Of a stretch of DNA of 64,000 nt, positions 7,915 through 15,670 are shown one piece after another. Numbering within the stretch: position 1 is the stretch's first letter; the number at the start of each line of letters is the position of its first letter. The notes beneath the pieces are model-generated. The model saw nothing but the letters and a program-made list of their open reading frames with translations, was not told where the DNA came from and searched no databases. The position numbers and the translations under genes are program-made. This DNA comes from Roseibacillus persicicus (lineage in GTDB: Bacteria > Verrucomicrobiota > Verrucomicrobiia > Verrucomicrobiales > Akkermansiaceae): assembly GCF_014651675.1 (NCBI RefSeq), contig NZ_BMXI01000010.1:62001-126000 (forward strand), given 5' to 3'.

Positions 7915-8074
7915 GTGTCCGAGAAAAAATCCAGGGCCGAAGAGTTTCAAACCCAGACAACAAGGGGATTTTGCAGCTTCTCTGCCGAACTTTTCGATTG
8001 TCATTACATGGTTTTGGGGCCATCTTATCGACGCGCGCCGCTCTGGCCGCAGTTTAACTAACCAAAGGAAAATT

Positions 8075-8392
8075 ATCGCAGGACCGCCAAGAAGACGAGG
8101 AGGGGGAGGCCGCAGACGCGGCGGAAGAGGCCGTGGAGGCCCGGGGTTTAAGAAAGACAACATCCGCGCCAAGGATGGTGAAGCTAAGGCCGTGGAGGTC
8201 GAAGGAACCGTTAGCGCGGTATTGGCTGGCACCATGTTCAAGGTGGAGTTGCCGAGCGGTCACGAAGTTCTCGCCCATATCTCGGGCAAAATGCGCAAGC
8301 GATTCATTCGTCTGGTCATCGGGGACAAAGTCAAAATGGAGATGTCTCCCTACGACACCTCCAAAGCCCGTATCGTCTACCGATTGGGTTGA
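8075..8392 (+). CDS. infA: Translation initiation factor IF-1 with Arg/Gly-rich N-terminal extension
   Basis: IF-1 occupies the ribosomal A site during initiation. The C-terminal 66 residues are a standard IF-1 OB fold: [58 protein letters not shown]. Upstream, the open frame reads [17 protein letters not shown] and then [15 protein letters not shown], where KKDNI echoes the usual IF-1 N-terminus. No in-frame ATG, GTG or TTG exists between the terminator and GTG 8192. AAAGGA at 8064-8069 lies five bases before ATC 8075, giving (M)AGPPRRRGG, so I start there (105 residues). GTG 8192 would give a 66-residue IF-1 lacking the first residues of the family. The protein identity is certain; the start is inferred. 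Confidence 0.85.
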   Translation: MAGPPRRRGGGGRRRGGRGRGGPGFKKDNIRAKDGEAKAVEVEGTVSAVLAGTMFKVELPSGHEVLAHISGKMRKRFIRLVIGDKVKMEMSPYDTSKARIVYRLG

Positions 8393-8483
8393 TAGAGGCG
8401 AGGCGGCTTCCGCTGGTCCTCACGACTTCTTCAGAATTGAACTGACGAAAAGAGCAGTTCCAGGTTAAGACTGAAGCTATCGA

Positions 8484-10298
8484 ATGCCGCAACACTGGGA
8501 ATACTGGTTTCTGGCGATCCTGATTGCGGTCGTCTTTCTTTCTTTCATCAAAGAATGGGTGGCCGTGGAGGTCGTTGCCATTCTGGGGATGTTCCTTTGC
8601 GTTGCCGTTGGCATCCTTCCATTGCAGGGGATTGCGGGGGCGTTGAGTGTCTTTTCCCACCCCGCGCCGCTGGCCATTGCCTGCATGTTTGTGCTTAGCG
8701 CCGCGCTGGAGCGAACCGGTGTGATCGAAACTCTGGGGGACTGGTTTGAGGAATTGGCAGGCAAGACGGAGAAGACGATGTTGCTCTGGCTCATTGTCAT
8801 TGTCGCCTTGCTCTCCGGCTTCGTGAACAACACGCCGGTTGTAGTGGTGTTCATGCCCATCATTTTGGGAATCTGTCGGCGAAAGGAGTGGAAGGCTTCC
8901 CGCTTCCTCATTCCGCTGAGCTATGCGGCGATTGTGGGTGGGACGGTGACCATCATTGGAACTTCGACCAATCTCATCGCAGCAGGCATAGCCGAGGGAC
9001 AGGGATTGGAGACCTTTGGAATGTTCGAGGTCACCAAGATGGGAGTGATCTACTGCGTCATCACTGCGGTCTATCTCTACTTTTTCGGTCGCAAGCTCCT
9101 CCCTGATCGGACGACCTTGGCCTCGCTCATCGACACCGAGAGTTCCCGCGAGTTCATCACCCATGCTTACCTCAGCAAGGGTTCTCCCTTGGTCGGGAAA
9201 GAATTTGGCGAGACTCCCTTTGCCAAGATTAAGAAGCTCAGGCTCATTGAGGTGCGCCGCAACGGTCTGCGGGTTCGTGTTCCGCTGAAGGAGATACGCT
9301 TCCGCGAGCTCGACGAATTGTTCTTCAAGGGAAGCCCGGATGGTGTGCTTGACGTCTCCAAGACCGAAGGGATCGAAGTGAAGGGGAGCCAGGATGAATT
9401 CGGGCTCGAGGGGGTTCAGACTGAGTCCGCCATGCTGATGGAGGGAATTGTGGGCCCGGAATCGACCTTGGTTGGCAAGTCTCTTTCCGAAATCAAGTTT
9501 CGCCAAAAGTTCGGGGTCATTATCCTGGCGGTGCACCGCCGCGGAAAAAACCTGCAGGAGAAGTTCGAGGATACGAAGCTGGCCTTTGGTGATACTCTCC
9601 TGGTCCAGGGATCTGCGGAAAAGATGCGGCGCCTCTTCGAGCAGCGTGACTTTGTCAACTTGAGTGCTCCGACGACCAAGGAGTTTCGGACCAAGAAGGC
9701 TCCTTGGGCCATTGGTTCTTTGCTGGTTTTCGTTCTTTTGGGGGCTCTGGGTGGCTTTGGAGTCATTGACAAGATCCCGACGGTGCAGCTGGCCCTGGGT
9801 GCGGTTATCTTTGTGATGCTAACGGGCTGCTTGGATCCCAAGGAGGCATATGAGTCCATCGACTGGCGCATCATCTTTCTGATCATGGGCATGCTGGGAA
9901 TCGGTCTGGCGATGATCAACTCCGGTCTTCTGGGGGCAATCGCCACTCAGGTTGAAGCCATCTGCGGAGGGATGGATCCACGCTTGATCATCGCGTTGAT
10001 CTATCTGCTGGCTGCGGTTCTCACCGAGTTGGTTAGCAACCAGGCGGTGGCGGTCTTGCTGACTCCTCTGGCAATGCAATTGGGAGTTCAAATGGGGATC
10101 GAGCCCCGGGCGCTCGTAGTTGCAGTGATGTTTGGGGCCTCGGCCAGCTTCTCGACCCCGATTGGTTATCAAACCAACACCTATGTCTTCGGGGCTGGGG
10201 GATACAAGTTTGGCGACTTTTTCCGGATAGGATTCCCGCTGGCCGTCATCCTCTGGATCACCGCCAGCTTCCTGATTCCAATTTTCTGGGGGATCTAG
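8484..10298 (+). CDS. SLC13/DASS-type transporter with two TrkA-C domains
   Basis: A 604-residue membrane transporter of the citrate/sulfate/dicarboxylate:sodium symporter type. Seen: N-terminal membrane helices with LLSGFVNNTPVVVVFMP, and a C-terminal half containing TELVSNQAVAVLLTPLA; these inverted-repeat SNT-like motifs bind sodium and anion in the family. Between them are two cytosolic RCK-C (TrkA-C) domains, HAYLSKGSPLVGKEFGE and GIVGPESTLVGKSLSEIKF. Bacterial members with this layout are annotated as sulfate or dicarboxylate permeases, but the substrate cannot be read from sequence. It follows infA by 91 bases and overlaps by four bases the end of the convergent lyase-like gene. Confidence 0.85.
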   Translation: MPQHWEYWFLAILIAVVFLSFIKEWVAVEVVAILGMFLCVAVGILPLQGIAGALSVFSHPAPLAIACMFVLSAALERTGVIETLGDWFEELAGKTEKTMLLWLIVIVALLSGFVNNTPVVVVFMPIILGICRRKEWKASRFLIPLSYAAIVGGTVTIIGTSTNLIAAGIAEGQGLETFGMFEVTKMGVIYCVITAVYLYFFGRKLLPDRTTLASLIDTESSREFITHAYLSKGSPLVGKEFGETPFAKIKKLRLIEVRRNGLRVRVPLKEIRFRELDELFFKGSPDGVLDVSKTEGIEVKGSQDEFGLEGVQTESAMLMEGIVGPESTLVGKSLSEIKFRQKFGVIILAVHRRGKNLQEKFEDTKLAFGDTLLVQGSAEKMRRLFEQRDFVNLSAPTTKEFRTKKAPWAIGSLLVFVLLGALGGFGVIDKIPTVQLALGAVIFVMLTGCLDPKEAYESIDWRIIFLIMGMLGIGLAMINSGLLGAIATQVEAICGGMDPRLIIALIYLLAAVLTELVSNQAVAVLLTPLAMQLGVQMGIEPRALVVAVMFGASASFSTPIGYQTNTYVFGAGGYKFGDFFRIGFPLAVILWITASFLIPIFWGI

Positions 10299-11428
10299 TT
10301 TTGAACGGCTGGGCCGGGATTGTTGGCATACATCAATGTGCACCAGGGCAGGCAGCCGCCAGCTCTGGATTCAGGACGATTTTTGAGAGCGGCTTTCTTT
10401 GTCCAAGGCGCATCGAGAGATCGGCGGTTATGATAGTGGTTATAGACCTTCTCATACATTTTGCGGAGACGGCCGCGCGAGTCGTCAGAGATTTTCTTGT
10501 AGTGATATCGACCCTCGAAGCTCTTGTAGGGCTCGTAGGGGACCTCTTCGCCCAAGTTGTATTTGGCGGTGTATTCGAAGCCCTTGAGTAATCGGTTGTC
10601 TGCTTCGCCGTAGAGGTCGACTCCTTGAAGCCATGCAGTCTCGGCGGTGTTGGCAAGGAACTCGAGACCCATTTGGGTGTGACCCTGATCGCGGCCACTT
10701 TCCTGACATTGCCCGGATTCCTTGAAATAGTTGCGGATTGCTCCATTTCCCTGACCCTTCCGGTAGTAATCGACGGCGCGGTCAAAGTATTCTTGGTCGT
10801 CGAGGTAGACGCCCATCGCGATCATAGTTTGCATCATGGAGGCATCCCAATTGCCATTCGCGGAGGGGTAGAAGTCTTGAATGATAGGATAGAAAATCTC
10901 GCGAAGCATTCTGGAGAACTGCTGCTGATTACTCTCAGGCCAACCGTCCCAAGTGTGCTTGAGTAATTCGGCGGCATTGACGAACTGATGACCTGACATC
11001 CCAACGAGGAGGCGGGCGTCCTTGTTGGAGATCGACTCGAGAGTAGACGACCAAGCGTCTAGAATCTCGGCAGCTTTCTTGGCGTGGGCGGCCTCGCCCG
11101 AAAGGGTCCATTGAAGGGCGTGGGTGTAGGCGGCGGAGCCATCGGAGGTGAAGTCGCTGGAGCCGATGTTTGGGTTGTTATAGGAGCCCCGCTCGACGTG
11201 GGGGTAGGGCTGCGGCTTCCAAGCGAGACTGGCAAAACGCGAATCCTCGAGCTCCTCCCAGGCCTGCTTCCATGGTTGTTTCTCTTCCGCGATCATGCGG
11301 CGGACAAAGTCGAGGCTATCCTGACTGTGAGCGACCCCGGGATGGGTAAAGTTGGCCTTGGCCAGAGTAGAAAACAGGAAAACGCAGAGAAGGCAGCGGA
11401 TTGGGGTGATGCAGAAGCGAGCGGACAT
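10295..11428 (-). CDS. Secreted alginate-lyase-superfamily protein
   Basis: 377 residues with an N-terminal signal peptide (CLLCVFLFSTLAKA). The body resembles the alpha/alpha-toroid alginate lyase family (Pfam Alginate_lyase): FTHPGVAHSQDSLDFVRRMI at the start, NGNWDASMMQ (191-200) and CQESGRDQGHTQMG (241-254). The latter two are the segments usually supplying the catalytic Asn/His/Tyr and acidic residues. It probably acts in the periplasm or outside on uronate-containing polysaccharide. The exact PL family is uncertain. No SusC/D pair or sugar permease is adjacent. Confidence 0.7.
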   Translation of the reverse strand: MSARFCITPIRCLLCVFLFSTLAKANFTHPGVAHSQDSLDFVRRMIAEEKQPWKQAWEELEDSRFASLAWKPQPYPHVERGSYNNPNIGSSDFTSDGSAAYTHALQWTLSGEAAHAKKAAEILDAWSSTLESISNKDARLLVGMSGHQFVNAAELLKHTWDGWPESNQQQFSRMLREIFYPIIQDFYPSANGNWDASMMQTMIAMGVYLDDQEYFDRAVDYYRKGQGNGAIRNYFKESGQCQESGRDQGHTQMGLEFLANTAETAWLQGVDLYGEADNRLLKGFEYTAKYNLGEEVPYEPYKSFEGRYHYKKISDDSRGRLRKMYEKVYNHYHNRRSLDAPWTKKAALKNRPESRAGGCLPWCTLMYANNPGPAVQN

Positions 11429-11483
11429 GACGGGTCGCCATGTCTACGTCTCTTCTCAAAAAATCTCGCAGGAGCCGCTCTTT

Positions 11484-12500
11484 TTATGGCCGAACGACAA
11501 AAAGCAGAGCGCGGTGATCGGAGGCTTCGCCCCAGCGAGGATCGTCTACGATGCCGCAGGCCTTGCCATCCAATTTGGACTTCAGGCTTTCAGAGAAAAG
11601 AACGTAGTCGAAGCGAGAATAGACGTCCTGATAGTCCCAAAAGTGGGTCCACAATTCACCGCGCGAGTCCTTGAAGTAGAAGTCCGGCATGTGAGTCTTG
11701 GAATTGCGCCTCCCACGCACGATGGAGAGGGTTTTCGAGCCAATGGTATCGTTGAAGTCGCCGTAGGCGATGAGCATGGTCTCTGGTTTCTCTCGCAGAA
11801 TGGCGTCGGCGTGTTCGCGCAGAAGGCGTCCCTCCGCCTGGCGGATCAGCTCTTGGTCCGCATCTTCAATTTCGCGCTTGGACTTCAGGTGGGCTCCGAG
11901 GAATCGCAGTTCACTGCCGCCAATATCGACCGTAGCATCCAAGATTCCACGACCAATGACCCGGGACTGACCAGTCAGTTCGAAGCTGAGGTCGCTCTGC
12001 GAATCGGTCGCGACAATCGGGTAGCGGGATAGGAGCGCGAGGTGGCGGGTATCGTCGGCTCCGCCGGTGTGTTCATAGTGAGGGAGGTCGATCCCGACAT
12101 TTTTGAGGCGGGTTTGTAGGTCGAGAAGGTCATCTTCTTTGCCAATCTCACAAATGCCCAGAATGTCCGGCTTTTGGCGGGCAATAATGCCGATCAGGGC
12201 GTCGATTTCTTTCTCAGGCTTGGGCAAATACGATTTGCCACGGCGCATCGTCAGATAGTTCTCCAAATTGTAGGACAAAAAGCGAACGGTCTCTTCGCCA
12301 GGCGCAGTCTCTGGAGCCGCTTCCTCAGCCTTTTCCACTTGTTCAGTGGGAGAAGCGGCGAGCTCTTTTTCGTCCGGTTTACTGATCCATTTGTCGGTTT
12401 GCCCGGACTGTTCCTTGCAGCCAACATTGGAAAAAAGCAAAAAAAACGCCCCAGCCATGAGGGGGGCGTTTTTGAAAAATGGAATCAAGGAAGAGCGCAT
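11484..12500 (-). CDS. Endonuclease/exonuclease/phosphatase-family lipoprotein
   Basis: 338 residues. The first 28 form a lipoprotein signal (lipobox FSNVGC), so the protein is exported. The EEP fold is clear: VRFLSYNLENYL, PDILGICEIG (catalytic Glu), HLALLSRYPI, LRFLGAHLKS, YGDFNDTIG (Asp/Asn), and EASDHRALLFVV (Asp-His). Relatives are extracellular DNases, phosphodiesterases or lipid phosphatases; the substrate is unknown. It begins one base after the tatA stop codon. A strong terminator hairpin (12442-12473) lies inside its signal-peptide codons, and the alternative ATG at 12458 is in that hairpin's loop. Confidence 0.85.
   Translation of the reverse strand: MRSSLIPFFKNAPLMAGAFFLLFSNVGCKEQSGQTDKWISKPDEKELAASPTEQVEKAEEAAPETAPGEETVRFLSYNLENYLTMRRGKSYLPKPEKEIDALIGIIARQKPDILGICEIGKEDDLLDLQTRLKNVGIDLPHYEHTGGADDTRHLALLSRYPIVATDSQSDLSFELTGQSRVIGRGILDATVDIGGSELRFLGAHLKSKREIEDADQELIRQAEGRLLREHADAILREKPETMLIAYGDFNDTIGSKTLSIVRGRRNSKTHMPDFYFKDSRGELWTHFWDYQDVYSRFDYVLFSESLKSKLDGKACGIVDDPRWGEASDHRALLFVVRP
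12442..12473 (-). terminator. Terminator hairpin inside the EEP lipoprotein signal-peptide codons
   Basis: On the minus strand an 11-bp perfect stem, AAAAACGCCCC/GGGGCGTTTTT, with a 10-base loop is followed by further Ts. It lies 29 bases downstream of the tatA stop and covers codons 10-20 of the EEP gene. It is placed to end the tatA transcript yet is also coding sequence. Confidence 0.75.
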
Positions 12501-12501
12501 C

Positions 12502-12726
12502 TTAGCTTTGGCGAGGTTCGCTTTTTGCTGGAGAATCAGATTTCTTGTCGAGATCCACATCGTCCGCAGCGCGCTTGATTTCGTCCTCGAACTCTTCACG
12601 AGCTTTCTTGAATTCGCCCATCGACTTTCCAAGTCCACGTGCAAGTTCAGGAATCTTCTTCGCTCCAAAGAGAAGAAGCACGATCACGAAAATGATCAGA
12701 ATTTCAGGTCCACCTAGGTTTGGCAT
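12502..12726 (-). CDS. tatA: Sec-independent protein translocase TatA
   Basis: Pore-forming subunit of the twin-arginine translocase in the inner membrane. 74 residues: a short periplasmic N-terminus (MPNLGGPE), one transmembrane helix ([20 protein letters not shown]), the FGxxKxPE hinge, an amphipathic helix ([17 protein letters not shown]) and a charged tail. No tatB or tatC is adjacent. The EEP lipoprotein gene starts one base after its stop. Confidence 0.93.
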   Translation of the reverse strand: MPNLGGPEILIIFVIVLLLFGAKKIPELARGLGKSMGEFKKAREEFEDEIKRAADDVDLDKKSDSPAKSEPRQS

Positions 12727-12841
12727 GTCGGTAAGTTAGCTGGGGGTTGACCAGCTTGCAAAACAATAAACGGATTCGTGGCGGTGCCCCTTTCAGGCGA
12801 TTTGGTTTTAGAAAGCCAACTGCTTTCGTTCTTCGCTAGCC

Positions 12842-13417
12842 TCAACAAGAGGCCGGCGCGAGAATTCGCTCGATCTGCTTGCGGTGCAGGTCTTGGTGAA
12901 AGGCGATGAGCCGGAGCCAGTCGAGGGAGGTGAGTTCGCCGAACCACGGGTGATGGTGGGTGGCTTGGGAAGTGAACTCGAACTGTGCAATCTTTTTGGG
13001 AGTTTCTTCCAAATACTGTCCAAAGGAGCGCAAGCGGTCCAACCCGATGCCGCCGGACGGCTTGACGTCCTGCGTGCGGACCGGCAAGTCGAGCGGGCGA
13101 TTGGATTCGAGTTTTTTGATGATGTAGAGCGCAGCCGCGGTGACGATCTGAATGTGCTCGAGGGTTTGCTCGACGGACCAGTTGCGCGAGGAGTCTTCTA
13201 ATCCAGGCAATCGCTTGATGAGAACCGGCGTGGTGAAGGTCGTCAAATCCAGGTCACTCACGAGCGGGAGAATGGTTTCGCCTGATTTCTTGAAAAGCTC
13301 CAGCGAGCGAGATTTGGAGAGTCGCATCTGCAGGACTGGAAAAACCAACCGGCGAATGACGAAGGCTTCTGGTGCTGGCAGGCCTGCGCCGGGCGGGGCG
13401 AGGGTGGGTTCGCTCAT
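12842..13417 (-). CDS. DinB-like (DUF1569) four-helix protein
   Basis: About 191 residues resembling the DinB/YfiT metalloprotein superfamily: NWSVEQTLEHIQIV with one histidine, then HHHPWFGELTSLDWLRLIAF and HQDLHRKQIERIL carrying the histidines that usually bind a divalent metal. Members are thiol-dependent or stress-related enzymes; no specific function can be assigned. The start at 13417 (MSEPTLAPPG) is preferred to 13453, because the latter lies inside the preceding gene's terminator. Confidence 0.7.
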   Translation of the reverse strand: MSEPTLAPPGAGLPAPEAFVIRRLVFPVLQMRLSKSRSLELFKKSGETILPLVSDLDLTTFTTPVLIKRLPGLEDSSRNWSVEQTLEHIQIVTAAALYIIKKLESNRPLDLPVRTQDVKPSGGIGLDRLRSFGQYLEETPKKIAQFEFTSQATHHHPWFGELTSLDWLRLIAFHQDLHRKQIERILAPASC

Positions 13418-13451
13418 TGCCAGAGTCTGGCACAGAAAGCGGTCGTTCGGC

Positions 13452-13484
13452 AAAAAAAATGCGCCCTCGCGTGAGGACGCATTT
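13452..13484 (-). terminator. Terminator after the first PEP-CTERM gene
   Basis: On the minus strand, an inverted repeat AATGCG..CCTC / GAGG..CGCATT is followed by a run of eight Ts (complement of 13452-13459), just downstream of the PEP-CTERM stop at 13510. Confidence 0.8.
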
Positions 13485-13509
13485 CTGGAAGGAGCAAATG
13501 TTTGCGATG

Positions 13510-14277
13510 CTATCGGCGTCGACGCAGCATGCCCAGGAAGGCGAGTCCGCCCAAAAGCGCCGTAGAGGGCTCGGGGATGACATTCAGGCGAACATCATCG
13601 ACTAGAACTCGAGTGCTGCCAGAGGAGTTCCCAAGCCGCATGGTGAGATTGACGGTGCTGTAGGAGCCGGTGGAAATGTAGCTCTCGGAGATGGTGTTTG
13701 CTCCGGTGCGTGAGGTTCCGGCAAGAGACCGTGTGGTGAAGGTAATGGCCTGTTCGCTGGCCAGACCACTGTCGAGAGTGAGAGTGGCAGTGGATATGCC
13801 GCCGGCGCTGTCGGAGCCCAGCAGATAGGTCAGATCGAAGGCGTCCCCAGCTCCACCAGTGTGATTGATGGTATCTGCAACGAGGTCAATAGTGGCATTG
13901 GAGTTTCCGTTTTGAAAAGCCTGCCCGGAGCCTGTGTTGGCGGGCTCGAAGGTCGCGTCATCGAATCCGAAATTACCGTCCAAACCAAAGGCATTGTTTC
14001 CTCCACTGTAGGAGACGCGGACAAAGGTCCAGCCGGAGATCGTGATGCTTTGTCCAGTGGTAGGGGTGCCAATCAAAGCTCGATCGCGGGGAATGTTCTC
14101 GTTCACCGTAAGAGAGCTCGGATTGGTGGTAGCTCCTCCCGCATAGTTGAAGTCGCCGTTGCCTGCTCCAATTTCTGCCCCGATTAAGACCGCGCCTGAC
14201 GCTTGGGGTAAGGTGGAGAGGGCGCATAGGGCCACGAAGGCGGTAAGCTGGGACTGGGTTTGTGGTTTTTTTTTCAT
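13510..14277 (-). CDS. PEP-CTERM sorting-domain protein
   Basis: 255 residues: a signal peptide (LTAFVALCALSTLPQASG), a secreted beta-rich body with many Gly, Thr and Asn, and a C-terminal PEPSTALLGG-LAFLGML-RRRR tripartite signal. Known: exosortase processes such proteins for surface display, typically with exopolysaccharide production. The body (ITISGWTFVRVSYSGG, STRVLVDDVRLNVIPEPS) looks like a jelly-roll/LamG-type surface domain. Start taken at 14277, where a Lys-rich n-region begins; longer upstream frames lack sense. Function unknown. Confidence 0.85.
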   Translation of the reverse strand: MKKKPQTQSQLTAFVALCALSTLPQASGAVLIGAEIGAGNGDFNYAGGATTNPSSLTVNENIPRDRALIGTPTTGQSITISGWTFVRVSYSGGNNAFGLDGNFGFDDATFEPANTGSGQAFQNGNSNATIDLVADTINHTGGAGDAFDLTYLLGSDSAGGISTATLTLDSGLASEQAITFTTRSLAGTSRTGANTISESYISTGSYSTVNLTMRLGNSSGSTRVLVDDVRLNVIPEPSTALLGGLAFLGMLRRRR

Positions 14278-14336
14278 GGTTTGATGTTTTGTAGGTCGGA
14301 GTTCTTGACCCCTGCGCCCGGGAGTGAACCGAGGTG

Positions 14337-14365
14337 CGCGCTGAAAAAATATTATCTCCAGCGCG
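14337..14365. other. Palindrome with AT-rich loop upstream of the PEP-CTERM gene
   Basis: CGCGCTG (14337-14343) and CAGCGCG (14359-14365) form a perfect 7-bp inverted repeat around a 15-base A/T-rich loop, 60 bases before the PEP-CTERM start. It could be an operator or an mRNA 5' structure. Nothing else identifies it. Confidence 0.4.
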
Positions 14366-14551
14366 AGGGTTAGGATGTCTCCTTCTAAGTAACTGACGTT
14401 CAGGTGTTTTTTTGCCCAAATTTCTTGCGGGAGATTTTTTCGTGCCCTGAGAAGTGTGCAAGAAAGATGGAGGAACGGATTTTTCTGGCTGTTAGAAACT
14501 CTTGGTCTTTTTTTGGACGATTTCGCTTTTGCGGTGGAGTAGAGAGACGGA

Positions 14552-15631
14552 GTGAAATTTTTACCAAGAACATTCAGCTGTGGAGCCCTCATCTTGGGGG
14601 CGGTATTTTTCGGGGGAGTGCACCAGTCTTTCGGAGAGGTTAAGCCTGGGGATCCATTTGATTATCCTGCCATGGCTTTTTATCCCGAGAGATGGGAGGC
14701 CAAGGGGCTGAATGTTCCTATGATTCCGTGGGCCAGTGAACGAGTGACCTTGGTCACTACCGAAGGCGATTTTGATCGCGAGACCTTGACGGCATTTCTT
14801 GGCCACTTGGACGACGGCTGGGCGCTCTACGAAAAGTTGACGGCTGGCAAGCCACGGCCGCTGAAGGTTCATGAGGGCAAGCCCACGATTGTCGCTCTGC
14901 CTGCCAACGACCTGAGTTGCGGCTATGGCTGTGGTTATGTGGGAGCGACCGGAATTGAGATGACCCGCTTCTACGATGGTCACTATCCGGCTTTGCAGAA
15001 GAACCCGAAAGCTGTTCCGCACGCCTACTTCTATGAAATGGGGCGGAATTTCTATACTTTCGGCGACCGGCACTCTTGTTTCACCACCGGTTTCGCGGTC
15101 TTTATGCGTTATGTGTGCGTGGAGACCCTCGGGTTGGTCGATAACGACAAGCGGACCAGGGACATCATTGTGGGAGCCGTCGATGGATACGAAAAGAGTG
15201 ACTTGGACTTCGTTGAGGCATTCACCACCCATGGTGGTCTCTCGGAGAAAGTGAACCGATTGAAGGATGAAAACGGGAAGGCCATTGGTCCCACCGATCA
15301 GAATGTGATCTACGCCTCCTTGTTGCTGAAGTTGCGGAAGGAAAATGGCGGGAACGATTGGGTGGCCGCTTTCTTCAAAAATCTGCGAACCATACAACCC
15401 GAAAGAGCGAAAGATGGTGATGGCGCCCTGCGGCAGTGTGTTTCGATGTTGGTTTGCTCATCGGTCGCGGCCAAGAAGGACTTGAGCCCGCTCTTCTGTG
15501 ACCGATATCGTCTGCCCTTGGACGGGGAAGCGAGAGAGGTTTTGTCAAAGGTCGACTGGTCGGCAGGGAAGGCGAATGCGGGGGAGATCATCTCTCTTCT
15601 TCCGAAAAAGTATCAACAAGGGGCGAAATAG
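14552..15631 (+). CDS. Secreted protein with degenerate gluzincin-like motif
   Basis: 359 residues with a signal peptide (CGALILGAVFFGGVHQSFG). The chain VTLVTTEGDFDRETLTAFLG, then ALYEKLTAGKPRPLKVHEGK, then AYFYEMGRNFYTFG resembles secreted M60-like or other gluzincin peptidases, which have HExxH-N at this place. Here the segment is YEMGRN (161-166), so both zinc histidines are replaced by Tyr and Arg. TTGFAVFMRYVCVETLG follows as in those families. Either the protein is an inactive relative or the resemblance is structural only. It starts at a GTG; no ATG lies near the signal peptide. It is followed 39 bases later by the beta-helix protein gene on the same strand. Confidence 0.6.
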   Translation: MKFLPRTFSCGALILGAVFFGGVHQSFGEVKPGDPFDYPAMAFYPERWEAKGLNVPMIPWASERVTLVTTEGDFDRETLTAFLGHLDDGWALYEKLTAGKPRPLKVHEGKPTIVALPANDLSCGYGCGYVGATGIEMTRFYDGHYPALQKNPKAVPHAYFYEMGRNFYTFGDRHSCFTTGFAVFMRYVCVETLGLVDNDKRTRDIIVGAVDGYEKSDLDFVEAFTTHGGLSEKVNRLKDENGKAIGPTDQNVIYASLLLKLRKENGGNDWVAAFFKNLRTIQPERAKDGDGALRQCVSMLVCSSVAAKKDLSPLFCDRYRLPLDGEAREVLSKVDWSAGKANAGEIISLLPKKYQQGAK

Positions 15632-15670
15632 GGGACGGGCGGCAGTAGTTTTCCCGAACTACACCGACCC

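Noticed and set aside
13417-13453. Longer start (13453) for the DinB-like protein
   Set aside because: The codons would overlap the T-tract of the upstream gene's terminator.
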